Below are positions 1 through 5,286 of a stretch of DNA of 10,107 bases, piece by piece. The position numbers and the translations under genes are program-made. The notes beneath the pieces were generated by a model that saw only the letters and a list, made by a program, of their open reading frames with translations, was not told the origin of the DNA and ran no database searches. Where the stretch lies: positions 1 through 10,107 of the forward strand of contig CAIXMG010000020.1 in the NCBI GenBank assembly GCA_903920485.1, in the 5' to 3' direction. This DNA is from an uncultured bacterium (GTDB lineage: Bacteria; Patescibacteriota; Minisyncoccia; Phycocordibacterales; UBA1006). How positions within the stretch are numbered: the first letter of the stretch is position 1; the number at the start of each line of letters is the position of its first letter.

Positions 1-28
1 AAGGGGAGCTCCGCGAAGCGGTGAGGGG
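1..28 (+). repeat. Partial two-hairpin palindromic repeat (family 2), cut by the window edge
   Basis: This G-rich end piece abuts the ftsI stop codon. It shows the inner arm AAGGGGAG, a small hairpin CCGC-GAA-GCGG (11-21) and the tail GGTGAGGGG. It matches the half-units at 1765-1806, 9547-9587 and 10082-10107 in layout but not letter for letter. The tail points right, so a partner half-unit is expected to the left of the window if it follows the paired arrangement seen elsewhere. Confidence 0.6.
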
Positions 29-1741
29 TCACCGATCCGGCGGAAGATCGTAGTAATTGATGAGAAATTTTGACAAATCGAGGAAGGGTGGCAACAGCGT
101 ATCAGATGAATACTTGGCACCATTCTTCGGATAATAGTCGTAGAGGAACACGATGAACTGCGGATGGTAGGCCGGAAAATACGCCATGAAGGTGTGCAGG
201 TTCCGATCGGTATAATACTTGCCCGTCGCAGGATCGGCGATCTGCGCCGTTCCCGTCTTTGCCGCGATCGAATAATGGGGCAGTTTGATCGTGCCCCCAT
301 CATAATTGTCGAAGACCGTCACCAGCATCTGCGTGATCGTCTTGTCTGTCTCTGGCTTGATAAGCTGGCCCGTCACCGGCCAGTCCAGCGTCTTTGACAG
401 TCCCGTCGGATACTGGATCTCGTCCGCGACGTGTGGCGTCACCAGGTGACCGCCATTGGCAAGGACGGACAGCGCCCGGATCATCTCGATCGGCGTTACG
501 GCAACGCCCTGCCCAAACGAGGCGTTCGCGAAGTTCACGGCATTGTCCGTAGCCAGGTTCGATATCAGCCCCGTCCCTTCCGCCGGCAAGTCGACACCGG
601 TCTTTTCGCCGAACCCGAAGGTCTTCCACTGCGTACGGAACGCGTCCATGTTCATGTGCTGCATCACGAAGACCATTCCGGTGTTCAACGACTGGTTGAG
701 TACCGTCTGCATCGTCGCCAGGCCTCGCCCCCGCTTGTCAAAGTTGTAAATGGTACGATTGGCCACCTTCACGAATCCCTGGTCGAAATACGTGGTCGTC
801 GGCGTCACCGCACCCTGGTCAAGCGCGATGGCCATGATCACCGGCTTCATGATCGATCCCACCTCGTACACGTTCTCCACGAGCGGATTCTGAAACTGCG
901 AAATGTTCGTCACCGATTTCGTGTCGTTGAGGTCGAACCCGTCATCAAGCGCCATCGCGTAGATCGCGCCCGTGTTCGGGTTCATGATGATCCCGCCGGC
1001 ACGGTCAGAATTCCATTTCGCAACCACGCCCTTTACGACGGTCTCGAGGTTCTGCTGGACCGTCGGTTCGATCGTGGTCACTACGTCACCTTCTACCTGC
1101 TGATTCGTGTTCACCAATTTTGCAAGGTTCGAAAACACCTCGGCAAAGAAGTTCACGTACAGCTGCTGGTCGGTTCTCGCAAGGACGGTATCGTAGGTCC
1201 TCTCAAGGCCGTACCGTCCCGCGAAGTCGTTTCCGATGTATCCCATGAATCCGATCACCTGCGAGGCCAGTTCCCCAGCCGGATAGAACCGCCAGTTGTT
1301 GCGGTACAGCGTAACTCCAGGGAGCTTCAGGGCTGAAACGGTAGCTGCGGTTGTCTGGTCAAGCTCGTTCGTGAGCGGAATATAGGTATCTTCCGGATGG
1401 CTTACCTGTGACAGAAAAGTGTTCTGATCGATGCCAAGGACGCTTCCCAGCTTCTGATACAGTACCTGGGGATCACCGATCAATTTTCCGTTCACGGCAA
1501 GATCGAACCCGCTCTTGAGTGTGGCTGCAGACACCAAGGTTCCATCCTTCTGGGTGAAATAGATCGTTCCGCGGTCAAAGAGATTTGATACGGTAGTCAC
1601 ATACTGACGATCGGCCACCTCGACATAGAGCTTCCCGTGGACAACCTGAAGGTAGAACAGCTTGGCGATGAAGACGACGACTGCGATGACGACGATGGTC
1701 ATCGGAACACGCAGGCGTCTTTGAAAAACTTTCGAATCCAT
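29..1741 (-). CDS. ftsI: Septal peptidoglycan transpeptidase FtsI/PBP2-type (class B penicillin-binding protein)
   Basis: This 570-aa class B PBP crosslinks peptidoglycan stems at the division septum. One N-terminal membrane helix (about 14-34) anchors it, followed by a dimerisation region and a C-terminal transpeptidase domain outside the membrane. All three active-site motifs are present: SxxK as SIMK (296-299), SxN as SLN (351-353) and KTG (495-497). No PASTA domain is seen. The length fits FtsI. The start is the ATG at 1741: the open frame continues 49 codons further upstream, but that stretch is translated repeat (1765-1886), and an extended -10 lies 9 nt before this ATG. It is the last gene of the mraZ-rsmH-ftsL-ftsI series, but is separated from ftsL by the repeat, so it may be transcribed separately. 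No Shine-Dalgarno sequence is seen. The assignment as FtsI rather than an elongation PBP2 rests on the gene order. Confidence 0.93.
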   Translation of the reverse strand: MDSKVFQRRLRVPMTIVVIAVVVFIAKLFYLQVVHGKLYVEVADRQYVTTVSNLFDRGTIYFTQKDGTLVSAATLKSGFDLAVNGKLIGDPQVLYQKLGSVLGIDQNTFLSQVSHPEDTYIPLTNELDQTTAATVSALKLPGVTLYRNNWRFYPAGELASQVIGFMGYIGNDFAGRYGLERTYDTVLARTDQQLYVNFFAEVFSNLAKLVNTNQQVEGDVVTTIEPTVQQNLETVVKGVVAKWNSDRAGGIIMNPNTGAIYAMALDDGFDLNDTKSVTNISQFQNPLVENVYEVGSIMKPVIMAIALDQGAVTPTTTYFDQGFVKVANRTIYNFDKRGRGLATMQTVLNQSLNTGMVFVMQHMNMDAFRTQWKTFGFGEKTGVDLPAEGTGLISNLATDNAVNFANASFGQGVAVTPIEMIRALSVLANGGHLVTPHVADEIQYPTGLSKTLDWPVTGQLIKPETDKTITQMLVTVFDNYDGGTIKLPHYSIAAKTGTAQIADPATGKYYTDRNLHTFMAYFPAYHPQFIVFLYDYYPKNGAKYSSDTLLPPFLDLSKFLINYYDLPPDR

Positions 1742-1750
1742 GATGAAATA

Positions 1751-1759
1751 ATTGTAACA
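1751..1759 (-). promoter_or_regulatory. Extended -10 promoter for ftsI, predicted leaderless
   Basis: On the minus strand the sequence reads TGTTACAAT, a TGn extended -10 with hexamer TACAAT (1751-1756). No good -35 is seen 17 nt upstream, which is normal for extended -10 promoters. The predicted start site falls about 3 nt before the ftsI ATG, too close for a ribosome binding site. It lies directly downstream of the repeat pair. Confidence 0.5.
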
Positions 1760-1764
1760 TACCG

Positions 1765-1886
1765 TACCCCACCGCCCTACGGGCACCTCCCCTTTCAAGG
1801 GGAGGACAACGTAAGTAAGAAATCGAAACCCTCCCCACGATAGTGGGGAGGGTGGATTGCCGCAGGCAAGACGGGAGAGGGTTGCC
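1765..1886. repeat. REPIN-like inverted pair of two-hairpin palindromic repeats between ftsL and ftsI
   Basis: Left half (1765-1806, family 2): tail TACCCCACC, hairpin GCCC-TAC-GGGC (1774-1784), hairpin CCTCCCCTT-TC-AAGGGGAGG (1786-1805). Right half (1829-1886, family 1): hairpin CCCTCCCCAC-GATA-GTGGGGAGGG (1829-1852), hairpin TTGCC-GCA-GGCAA (1857-1869), tail GACGGGAGAGGGTTGCC. The halves face outward and are separated by 22 nt. Read on the minus strand, the 10-bp stem of 1829-1852 is followed by TTTCGATTTCTT, resembling an intrinsic terminator inside the division operon. No gene fits in this stretch; the open frame through it is only an upstream extension of ftsI. Confidence 0.75.
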
Positions 1887-1905
1887 AAGCGAATGACTGA
1901 GGGGT

Positions 1906-2214
1906 CTAATGCGCCATCGCCACCTTCTCCGCCTGAGGATCGACATACGCGAACGTCGGCGTCTGGGAGTCTACAAAGCCAAGGGATGTCGCCGTCGCCG
2001 GACTGATCCCCGAATCAAGGCTGAAGTACTTGATCTCCAGATCCGATACCTGCGACTGGGTGGTGCTTGCCAATGTATTCGTATTCTTGCGCTGGTTGAT
2101 CGCGACCACCGTGCTTACAATAAAGAATGAGTACACGGCAAAGAGCCCTATGACACCGCTCAAAAGCTGCTTGTTGTACGTTCCTGTGAAGATGTTCTTG
2201 GTGAAGGTTTTCAT
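1906..2214 (-). CDS. ftsL: FtsL-like small division membrane protein
   Basis: This 102-aa protein is identified mainly by position between rsmH and ftsI, where FtsL belongs. It has a short basic N-terminus, one membrane helix (about 17-38) and a short polar stretch rich in Q, N, S and T that could begin a coiled coil, then a tail without recognisable motif. FtsL proteins are short, single-pass and poorly conserved, and bridge FtsI/FtsW to the FtsQ-FtsB complex. The ATG overlaps the rsmH stop in the form ATGA, indicating translational coupling. The region after the helix is shorter and less leucine-zipper-like than classical FtsL, so the symbol is a positional inference. Confidence 0.65.
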   Translation of the reverse strand: MKTFTKNIFTGTYNKQLLSGVIGLFAVYSFFIVSTVVAINQRKNTNTLASTTQSQVSDLEIKYFSLDSGISPATATSLGFVDSQTPTFAYVDPQAEKVAMAH

Positions 2215-3101
2215 AGTTTTTCAATGATTCTTAACTGCGCGCTCCGAGCCCGAGGATTGCTCTGCAGTTCCTCGTCGCTCGGGGTGATTGGTTTCTTGGT
2301 AAGCAATTTGGCAAGTCCCGCATGGGCCTGATCTCGAAAGTAGTTTTTTACGATTCGGTCTTCACCACTGTGGAACGTGATGATGGCGAATCGGCCACCC
2401 TGCTTCAAGGCTTCGAATCCTTTCGGAAGAATGTCCTTGACGACGCCGTACTCGTCGTTGACGGTAATGCGAAGTGCCTGGAACGTCTTCGTGGCAGGAT
2501 TCGTCCTCATCCACGGTTTCCTTGGAAGAACCGAATTGATGATTTCGACCAGGTCGAACGTCGTTTCGATCTGCTTTCGTTCTCGTGCTGCGACGATGGC
2601 GCGCGCGATCTTGCGGGAGGCGACCTCGTCACCGTAGGTGTAGATCATGTCCGCAATGGTTTTCTCGTCCCACGTGTTCACGATGTCGCGCGCCGTGATG
2701 TCATCGTCCGTTGGATGGTCCTTGAGGGTCATCGTCAGCGGCCCGTCAACCTGGAATGAGAATCCGCGTTCGGCATCCGCAATTTGGAACGACGACCACC
2801 CCAAATCAAGGAAGATTCCGTCGACATATTCGATGCCGTTGTCGGCAAGAACCGCATCGAGGCTGCGAAAGTTCTCCCTGATCAGGATGACCTTGCATTT
2901 CGCATCAGCAAGCTTCGTCCTTGCCCGCGCGATGGCATTCGAATCCAGATCGAAACCAATCAAAGTTCCATCTGGCCCCAAATGATCCGCTATTGCGCGA
3001 GCATGGCCTGCGCCTCCAAGGGTTCCGTCGACATAGATCCCGTCTTTTTTTATGCAAAGAGCATCGATTGATTCTTGGAAGAGTACGGGAATATGGTCCA
3101 T
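2211..3101 (-). CDS. rsmH: 16S rRNA (cytosine(1402)-N(4))-methyltransferase RsmH (MraW)
   Basis: This 296-aa SAM-dependent enzyme methylates N4 of C1402 in the ribosomal P site of 16S rRNA. Family motifs are seen in order: HIPVLFQESIDAL near the start, the SAM-binding loop DGTLGGAGH (25-33), the acidic GFDLDSNA (about 49-56), DLGWSSFQ with ERGFSFQVDGPL (about 99-120), NPATKTFQALRITVNDE, and the C-terminal LTKKPITPS with NPRARSAQLR. The length is close to the usual 300-310 aa. The family segment normally reading FHSLEDR reads FHSGEDR here. It starts 4 nt after the mraZ stop and its TGA overlaps the ftsL start, so it sits in the middle of a tight operon. No clear Shine-Dalgarno sequence precedes the ATG. 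Confidence 0.96.
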   Translation of the reverse strand: MDHIPVLFQESIDALCIKKDGIYVDGTLGGAGHARAIADHLGPDGTLIGFDLDSNAIARARTKLADAKCKVILIRENFRSLDAVLADNGIEYVDGIFLDLGWSSFQIADAERGFSFQVDGPLTMTLKDHPTDDDITARDIVNTWDEKTIADMIYTYGDEVASRKIARAIVAARERKQIETTFDLVEIINSVLPRKPWMRTNPATKTFQALRITVNDEYGVVKDILPKGFEALKQGGRFAIITFHSGEDRIVKNYFRDQAHAGLAKLLTKKPITPSDEELQSNPRARSAQLRIIEKL

Positions 3102-3105
3102 AGGA

Positions 3106-3540
3106 TTAGATCATCCCGATGTCCGCCAGCTTCTGGGCGAGGACGTTAGCCTGATCCTCCACCCCGCTGGTGTACGTCGTCCATGAATCCTCGTTCCACA
3201 ACTCAACTCGGTTATGGATGCCGGCAACGACGACCTTTGTCGCAAGTCCGGCATACATTTTCAAATGGTCAGGGACCAACACGCGACCGCTGCCGTCGAG
3301 ATCGACTTCCGTCGCCCCTCCGAGCATCGCGCGCGAGAATCCTCGCCCTTCTGCCGACCCGATCGACAGCTCCGCAAGTTTTTGAGAGAACTTCTTCCAT
3401 TCGGTTACCGGATACACAAAAAGACAACGATCGAGACCTCGCGTGATGATTATTTTTTTGCCGAGTTCCTTCCTGAATTTCGCAGGAAGGGACAGGCGAT
3501 TCTTGTCATCCAGTGTATGGCGGTATTCTCCGATTAACAT
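3106..3540 (-). CDS. mraZ: Transcriptional regulator MraZ
   Basis: This 144-aa DNA-binding protein is the first gene of the division cluster and in other bacteria represses or tunes its own operon as a ring-shaped multimer. Two SpoVT/AbrB-like half-domains are visible: the first centred on HTLDDKNRLSLPAKFRKEL (about 8-26), the second on EVDLDGSGRVLVPDHLKMY (about 78-96). Both keep the D-x-(K/S)-(N/G)-R core. The length matches the family (about 140-152 aa). The target site is visible just upstream: TGGGA repeats with a 10-nt period (3564-3578), so autoregulation is likely. No Shine-Dalgarno sequence is seen before the ATG, although a leader of about 36 nt is predicted. Confidence 0.95.
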   Translation of the reverse strand: MLIGEYRHTLDDKNRLSLPAKFRKELGKKIIITRGLDRCLFVYPVTEWKKFSQKLAELSIGSAEGRGFSRAMLGGATEVDLDGSGRVLVPDHLKMYAGLATKVVVAGIHNRVELWNEDSWTTYTSGVEDQANVLAQKLADIGMI

Positions 3541-3556
3541 ATGTTTTCGGAATTCA

Positions 3557-3612
3557 TGGGATATCCCATTTCATCCCACTTCAATTGTACTTTATCCCAC
3601 CTTGCAACACAA
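3557..3612 (-). promoter_or_regulatory. mraZ operon promoter with embedded MraZ boxes
   Basis: Read on the minus strand, three TGGGA boxes lie at 3595-3599, 3574-3578 and 3564-3568. The last two have the 10-nt period known for MraZ operators; the first is 21 nt, about two turns, away. A -10 TACAAT (3584-3589) and a weak -35 TTGTGT (3607-3612) at 17-nt spacing sit among them. One box lies between -35 and -10, one over the predicted start (near 3577) and one just downstream. The last box is also half of a perfect palindrome, TGGGATATCCCA (3557-3568). Binding of MraZ would occlude polymerase. Confidence 0.75.
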
Positions 3613-3632
3613 TAGCCCAACCTATGGGTTTG

Positions 3633-3641
3633 TGTGGATAA
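3633..3641 (-). promoter_or_regulatory. Perfect DnaA-box consensus upstream of mraZ
   Basis: The minus strand reads TTATCCACA, identical to the strong DnaA box consensus. It is a single copy about 21 nt upstream of the proposed mraZ -35. A DnaA input on the division cluster is possible but is inferred from one 9-mer. Confidence 0.4.
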
Positions 3642-3665
3642 CCCCCCTCTTCTTTTTGAGGCAAC

Positions 3666-3695
3666 AAAAAAGCACCCCCGGATAGCCGGGAGGCT
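3666..3695 (-). terminator. Rho-independent terminator of the 132-aa hypothetical gene
   Basis: On the minus strand a GC-rich stem (AGCCTCCCGG / CCGGGGGTGCT, 10 pairs with one bulged T, loop CTAT) is followed by six T. It begins about 19 nt after the stop of the gene ending at 3714 and insulates it from the mraZ promoter. Confidence 0.85.
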
Positions 3696-3713
3696 TGTAG
3701 TCACGAAACAAAT

Positions 3714-4112
3714 TTAGTCGAGGTACTGGTCAAAACTGATGATAACCTTGTAGACAGTTCCCTCTTCTTTGGGTCCGTCCACAGAACACGGTATCAAGGC
3801 AGGACTCCAACCTTCTTTTTGCAAGCGACGGTACAGCAGCCTTTGGTATCCTTTCAAATACTTTTGATCGGATACATCGGTGAAAAACACCAGCTTCTCA
3901 TCATGACCCTGATCGGCAACGGTGCGAAGTGCTGCACGCAGGGCAATCATCTTGCTGTTGATCTTTCCAAGAAGCACTTCACTTGATCCTACCTCAAGGG
4001 GTTCGGGCACTTGCGGCACGATCTGAACATTTTCTCGTCTGGCACCTTGGGTGCGCAGACGGAGTTCCGAGAAGAACTTCTTCCTCGGGTCAACGGGTTT
4101 TACTCTGGGCAT
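3714..4112 (-). CDS. Hypothetical protein, 132 aa
   Basis: I do not recognise this protein. It starts with a basic stretch (MPRVKPVDPRKKFF), has a proline-rich linker around 31-39, then a more ordered part from about residue 45 with a predicted helix (GKINSKMIALRAALRTVAD), a beta strand (EKLVFFTDV), another helix (KGYQRLLYRRLQKEGW) and two C-terminal strands ending in KVIISFDQYLD. There is no signal peptide, membrane segment or cysteine pair, so it is probably a small cytosolic alpha/beta protein. It is a single-gene unit: its own promoter lies at 4146-4174 and a strong terminator follows. Its codon use and sequence look native rather than transferred. It is real with good confidence, but its function is unknown. 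Confidence 0.8.
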   Translation of the reverse strand: MPRVKPVDPRKKFFSELRLRTQGARRENVQIVPQVPEPLEVGSSEVLLGKINSKMIALRAALRTVADQGHDEKLVFFTDVSDQKYLKGYQRLLYRRLQKEGWSPALIPCSVDGPKEEGTVYKVIISFDQYLD

Positions 4113-4145
4113 AGCTTTTAAGTTTTAGTTTTTTAATTAAAGTGA

Positions 4146-4174
4146 ATTATACCGCAACTTAAGCAAAAAGTAAA
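4146..4174 (-). promoter_or_regulatory. Sigma-70-type promoter of the 132-aa hypothetical gene
   Basis: On the minus strand: -35 TTTACT (4169-4174), 17-nt spacer, perfect -10 TATAAT (4146-4151). The predicted start leaves an A/T-rich leader of about 27 nt with no Shine-Dalgarno sequence before the ATG at 4112. Confidence 0.75.
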
Positions 4175-4191
4175 GGCATGTCACCAGACCA

Positions 4192-4243
4192 CCCTCACCC
4201 GTCTTGCCTGCGGCAAGCCACCCTCTCCTCGAAGAGGAGAGGG
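4192..4243 (-). repeat. Left half-unit of the DUF559 element (family 1 palindromic repeat)
   Basis: Tail CCCTCACCCGTC faces left. Hairpin CTTGCC-TGC-GGCAAG (4203-4217) follows, then a 10-bp stem CCCTCTCCTC-GAA-GAGGAGAGGG (4221-4243). Read on the minus strand it matches the right half of the 1765-1886 pair, including an identical 13-nt hairpin TTGCCGCAGGCAA. Confidence 0.85.
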
Positions 4244-4288
4244 TCAAAACTTTACTTTTCCTTAGGCCTTTCTTGAGCACTCAATTGC

Positions 4289-4294
4289 TAGAAT
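4289..4294 (+). promoter_or_regulatory. -10 box of the first DUF559 gene, predicted leaderless
   Basis: TAGAAT lies 7 nt upstream of the ATG at 4302, so transcription would begin at or one base before the start codon. No convincing -35 is seen at 17 nt. Confidence 0.4.
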
Positions 4295-4301
4295 TTCTAC
4301 C

Positions 4302-4652
4302 ATGAGAATTGTTAATGGAATGAAACACAAGGAAAAAAAGAGGTTTCTTCGAAAAGTCCAAACTCAGGAGGAAGAGTTCGTTTGGAAGCTCCTTCGAGGA
4401 AATAAAACAGGTTTAAAATGGCGAAGACAGGTAAGCATTGGGCAATATGTCGCTGACTTTTATTGCGCCTCAAAAAGAATTGCGTTGGAACTCGATGGCA
4501 ACCAGCATTTAACAATCTCAGGTAAAGATTACGACAGCATTCGAGATGAATTGTTTGGACTAAATGGTATTAAGATCATTCGTATCTCTAATGATCAGCT
4601 TAATTCTGATCCGACCATTGTTTATCAGAAAATAAATGAAGTAACGAATTAA
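4302..4652 (+). CDS. DUF559-domain endonuclease-like protein (Vsr-like PD-(D/E)XK fold), copy 1
   Basis: This 116-aa protein is a small DUF559 protein (COG2852, very-short-patch-repair-like endonucleases). The family core is visible: WRRQVSIGQYVADFYC (40-55), then ALELDGNQH (61-69), with putative active-site residues D52, E63, D65 and H69, then YDSIRDELFGLNGIKIIRISNDQL. The basic N-terminus (KHKEKKRFLRKVQTQEEEFVWKLL) is the usual helical lead-in. The gene is visibly richer in A/T than ftsI, rplU and corA, suggesting transfer. It sits inside inverted two-hairpin repeats and its stop lies 2 nt before the right-hand repeat stem. It is predicted to nick or cut DNA, perhaps at the repeats, but the substrate is not known. 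An alternative start is the ATG at 4320; the -10 position favours 4302. Confidence 0.88.
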   Translation: MRIVNGMKHKEKKRFLRKVQTQEEEFVWKLLRGNKTGLKWRRQVSIGQYVADFYCASKRIALELDGNQHLTISGKDYDSIRDELFGLNGIKIIRISNDQLNSDPTIVYQKINEVTN

Positions 4653-4654
4653 GC

Positions 4655-4756
4655 CCCTCTCCTCGAAGACGATTTGCCTTCTGAGGGCAAATCGATCCGA
4701 GCGACGCGAGTGTCGGAGAGGGTGGCGCACCGAAGGTGTGACGGGTGAGGGTTGCC
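4655..4756 (+). repeat. Right half-unit of the DUF559 element (family 1, with long nested loop)
   Basis: Stem CCCTCTCC (4655-4662) pairs with GGAGAGGG (4715-4722). Its loop is long and contains a nested perfect hairpin CGATTTGCC / GGCAAATCG (4670-4694). Then come hairpin CACC-GAA-GGTG (4728-4738) and tail GACGGGTGAGGGTTGCC facing right. The last seven bases match the tail of the 1829-1886 half-unit. Confidence 0.85.
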
Positions 4757-4771
4757 TGAGGTTTACCAAGC

Positions 4772-4791
4772 AAAAAACCCTTTCGGGGTTT
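4772..4791 (-). terminator. Rho-independent terminator of rplU, overlapping its stop codon
   Basis: On the minus strand AAACCC / GGGTTT (4786-4791 and 4775-4780) with a 5-nt loop is followed by T residues. The stem begins within the TAA stop of rplU, an economical layout. Confidence 0.75.
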
Positions 4792-5209
4792 ATGCAATGT
4801 CGCCAATCTTGAACTTCATGAACGGCTGTCGGTGGCCCTTCTTCTTATAGTAGCGTGACTTCTGCTTGTACTGGATGACGTCGATCTTCTGGCCGCGGCC
4901 TGCCTCGACAAAGGAAGCGGATACCTTCTTGCCGGCGATCGCTGGCGTTCCGATGACCGTCGTAGCGCCATCGTCAATCAGGAGAACCTGGTCGAACGAA
5001 ATGGTGTCACCCGCCTTGAATTCCCCATCGAGCTTCTCAACCTGGATGATATCTCCGGTTCGGACGAGATACTGCTTGCCACCGGTTGCAATGACAGCGA
5101 AAGTTCCCGCCTTTGCCTTTGCGACCTTCTTTACCGTCTTTTTAGCGACCGCCTTCTTGGCGACTTTTTTCGCTGGAGCCTTTTTAACCGTTGTTTTAGC
5201 TGTTGCCAT
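4790..5209 (-). CDS. rplU: 50S ribosomal protein L21 with lysine-rich N-terminal extension
   Basis: This 139-aa protein has a complete L21 domain from about residue 36: FAVIATGGKQYLV, GDIIQVEKL, VEAGRGQKIDVIQYKQKSRY, then KKKGHRQPFMKFKI, the classical C-terminal L21 signature. L21 binds 23S rRNA in the large subunit. Ahead of it is a tail of about 34 residues made almost only of K, A, V and T, with 13 lysines, which ordinary L21 (about 103 aa) lacks. The start chosen is the ATG at 5209, because a TATACT -10 box lies 9 nt upstream; the ATG at 5227 is itself upstream of that box. L27 (rpmA), its usual partner, is not adjacent. The gene has its own promoter and terminator, so it is monocistronic. 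Confidence 0.94.
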   Translation of the reverse strand: MATAKTTVKKAPAKKVAKKAVAKKTVKKVAKAKAGTFAVIATGGKQYLVRTGDIIQVEKLDGEFKAGDTISFDQVLLIDDGATTVIGTPAIAGKKVSASFVEAGRGQKIDVIQYKQKSRYYKKKGHRQPFMKFKIGDIA

Positions 5210-5218
5210 AGTGGGAGC

Positions 5219-5246
5219 AGTATACATGAATTGCGAAAAAACGCAA
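5219..5246 (-). promoter_or_regulatory. rplU promoter, predicted leaderless
   Basis: On the minus strand: TTGCGT (5241-5246), 16-nt spacer, TATACT (5219-5224). The predicted start lies about 3 nt before the ATG at 5209. It is divergent from the corA promoter. Confidence 0.6.
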
Positions 5247-5265
5247 GCATGGCGCAGTCAGGCTT

Positions 5266-5286
5266 GCCCCGAGCTTGTCGAGGGGC
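5266..5286. repeat. Palindromic repeat of the PELVEG type in the rplU-corA intergenic region
   Basis: The arms GCCCC and GGGGC enclose GAGCTTGTCGA, and the + strand would translate to CPELVEG. This resembles the widespread dispersed palindrome that reads roughly CCTTCGACAAGCTCAGG in many bacterial genomes. It is distinct from the two-hairpin families. Its TTGTCG (5275-5280) is the -35 box of corA. Confidence 0.65.

Larger units (their letters stand above)
4192..4751. mobile_element. Inverted-repeat-bounded unit carrying a DUF559 nuclease gene (putative autonomous REPIN-like element)
   Basis: The 560-bp unit starts with CCCTCACCCGTC (4192-4203) and ends with its exact complement GACGGGTGAGGG (4740-4751). 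Inside each end, after exactly 13 nt, comes a second perfect 12-bp inverted pair: GCCACCCTCTCC (4217-4228) and GGAGAGGGTGGC (4715-4726). The 13-nt spacers differ in sequence but both fold: TTGCC-TGC-GGCAA on the left and GCACC-GAA-GGTGT on the right. Between them lies one complete DUF559 gene with its own promoter. No target-site duplication is evident. Mobility is inferred from architecture only. Confidence 0.6.

Noticed and set aside
431..1336. 301-aa open frame on the + strand inside ftsI.
   Set aside because: Antisense to a gene with all active-site motifs; its product is rich in R, H and V as expected for a shadow frame, and shows no domain.
1765..1886. Palindromic repeats read as a CRISPR array.
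   Set aside because: Only two inverted half-units with no regular spacers and no cas genes; they are hairpin pairs, not direct repeats.
1742..1888. N-terminal extension of ftsI to the ATG at 1888 (49 extra codons).
   Set aside because: It is a translation of the repeat pair, ends just before the membrane-anchor N-terminus typical of class B PBPs, and contains the -10 box of the gene.
4192..4243. Left half-unit read only as a terminator.
   Set aside because: The stems are strong but no T-run follows the 4221-4243 stem on either strand, and the same structure recurs at other loci in pairs.
4192..4756. Target-site duplication flanking the DUF559 unit.
   Set aside because: The flanks (ccagacca on the left, ttgcctgagg on the right) show no matching direct repeat.
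5210..5227. Alternative rplU start at 5227.
   Set aside because: The codons lie across the TATACT -10 box, so a transcript from that promoter would not contain them.
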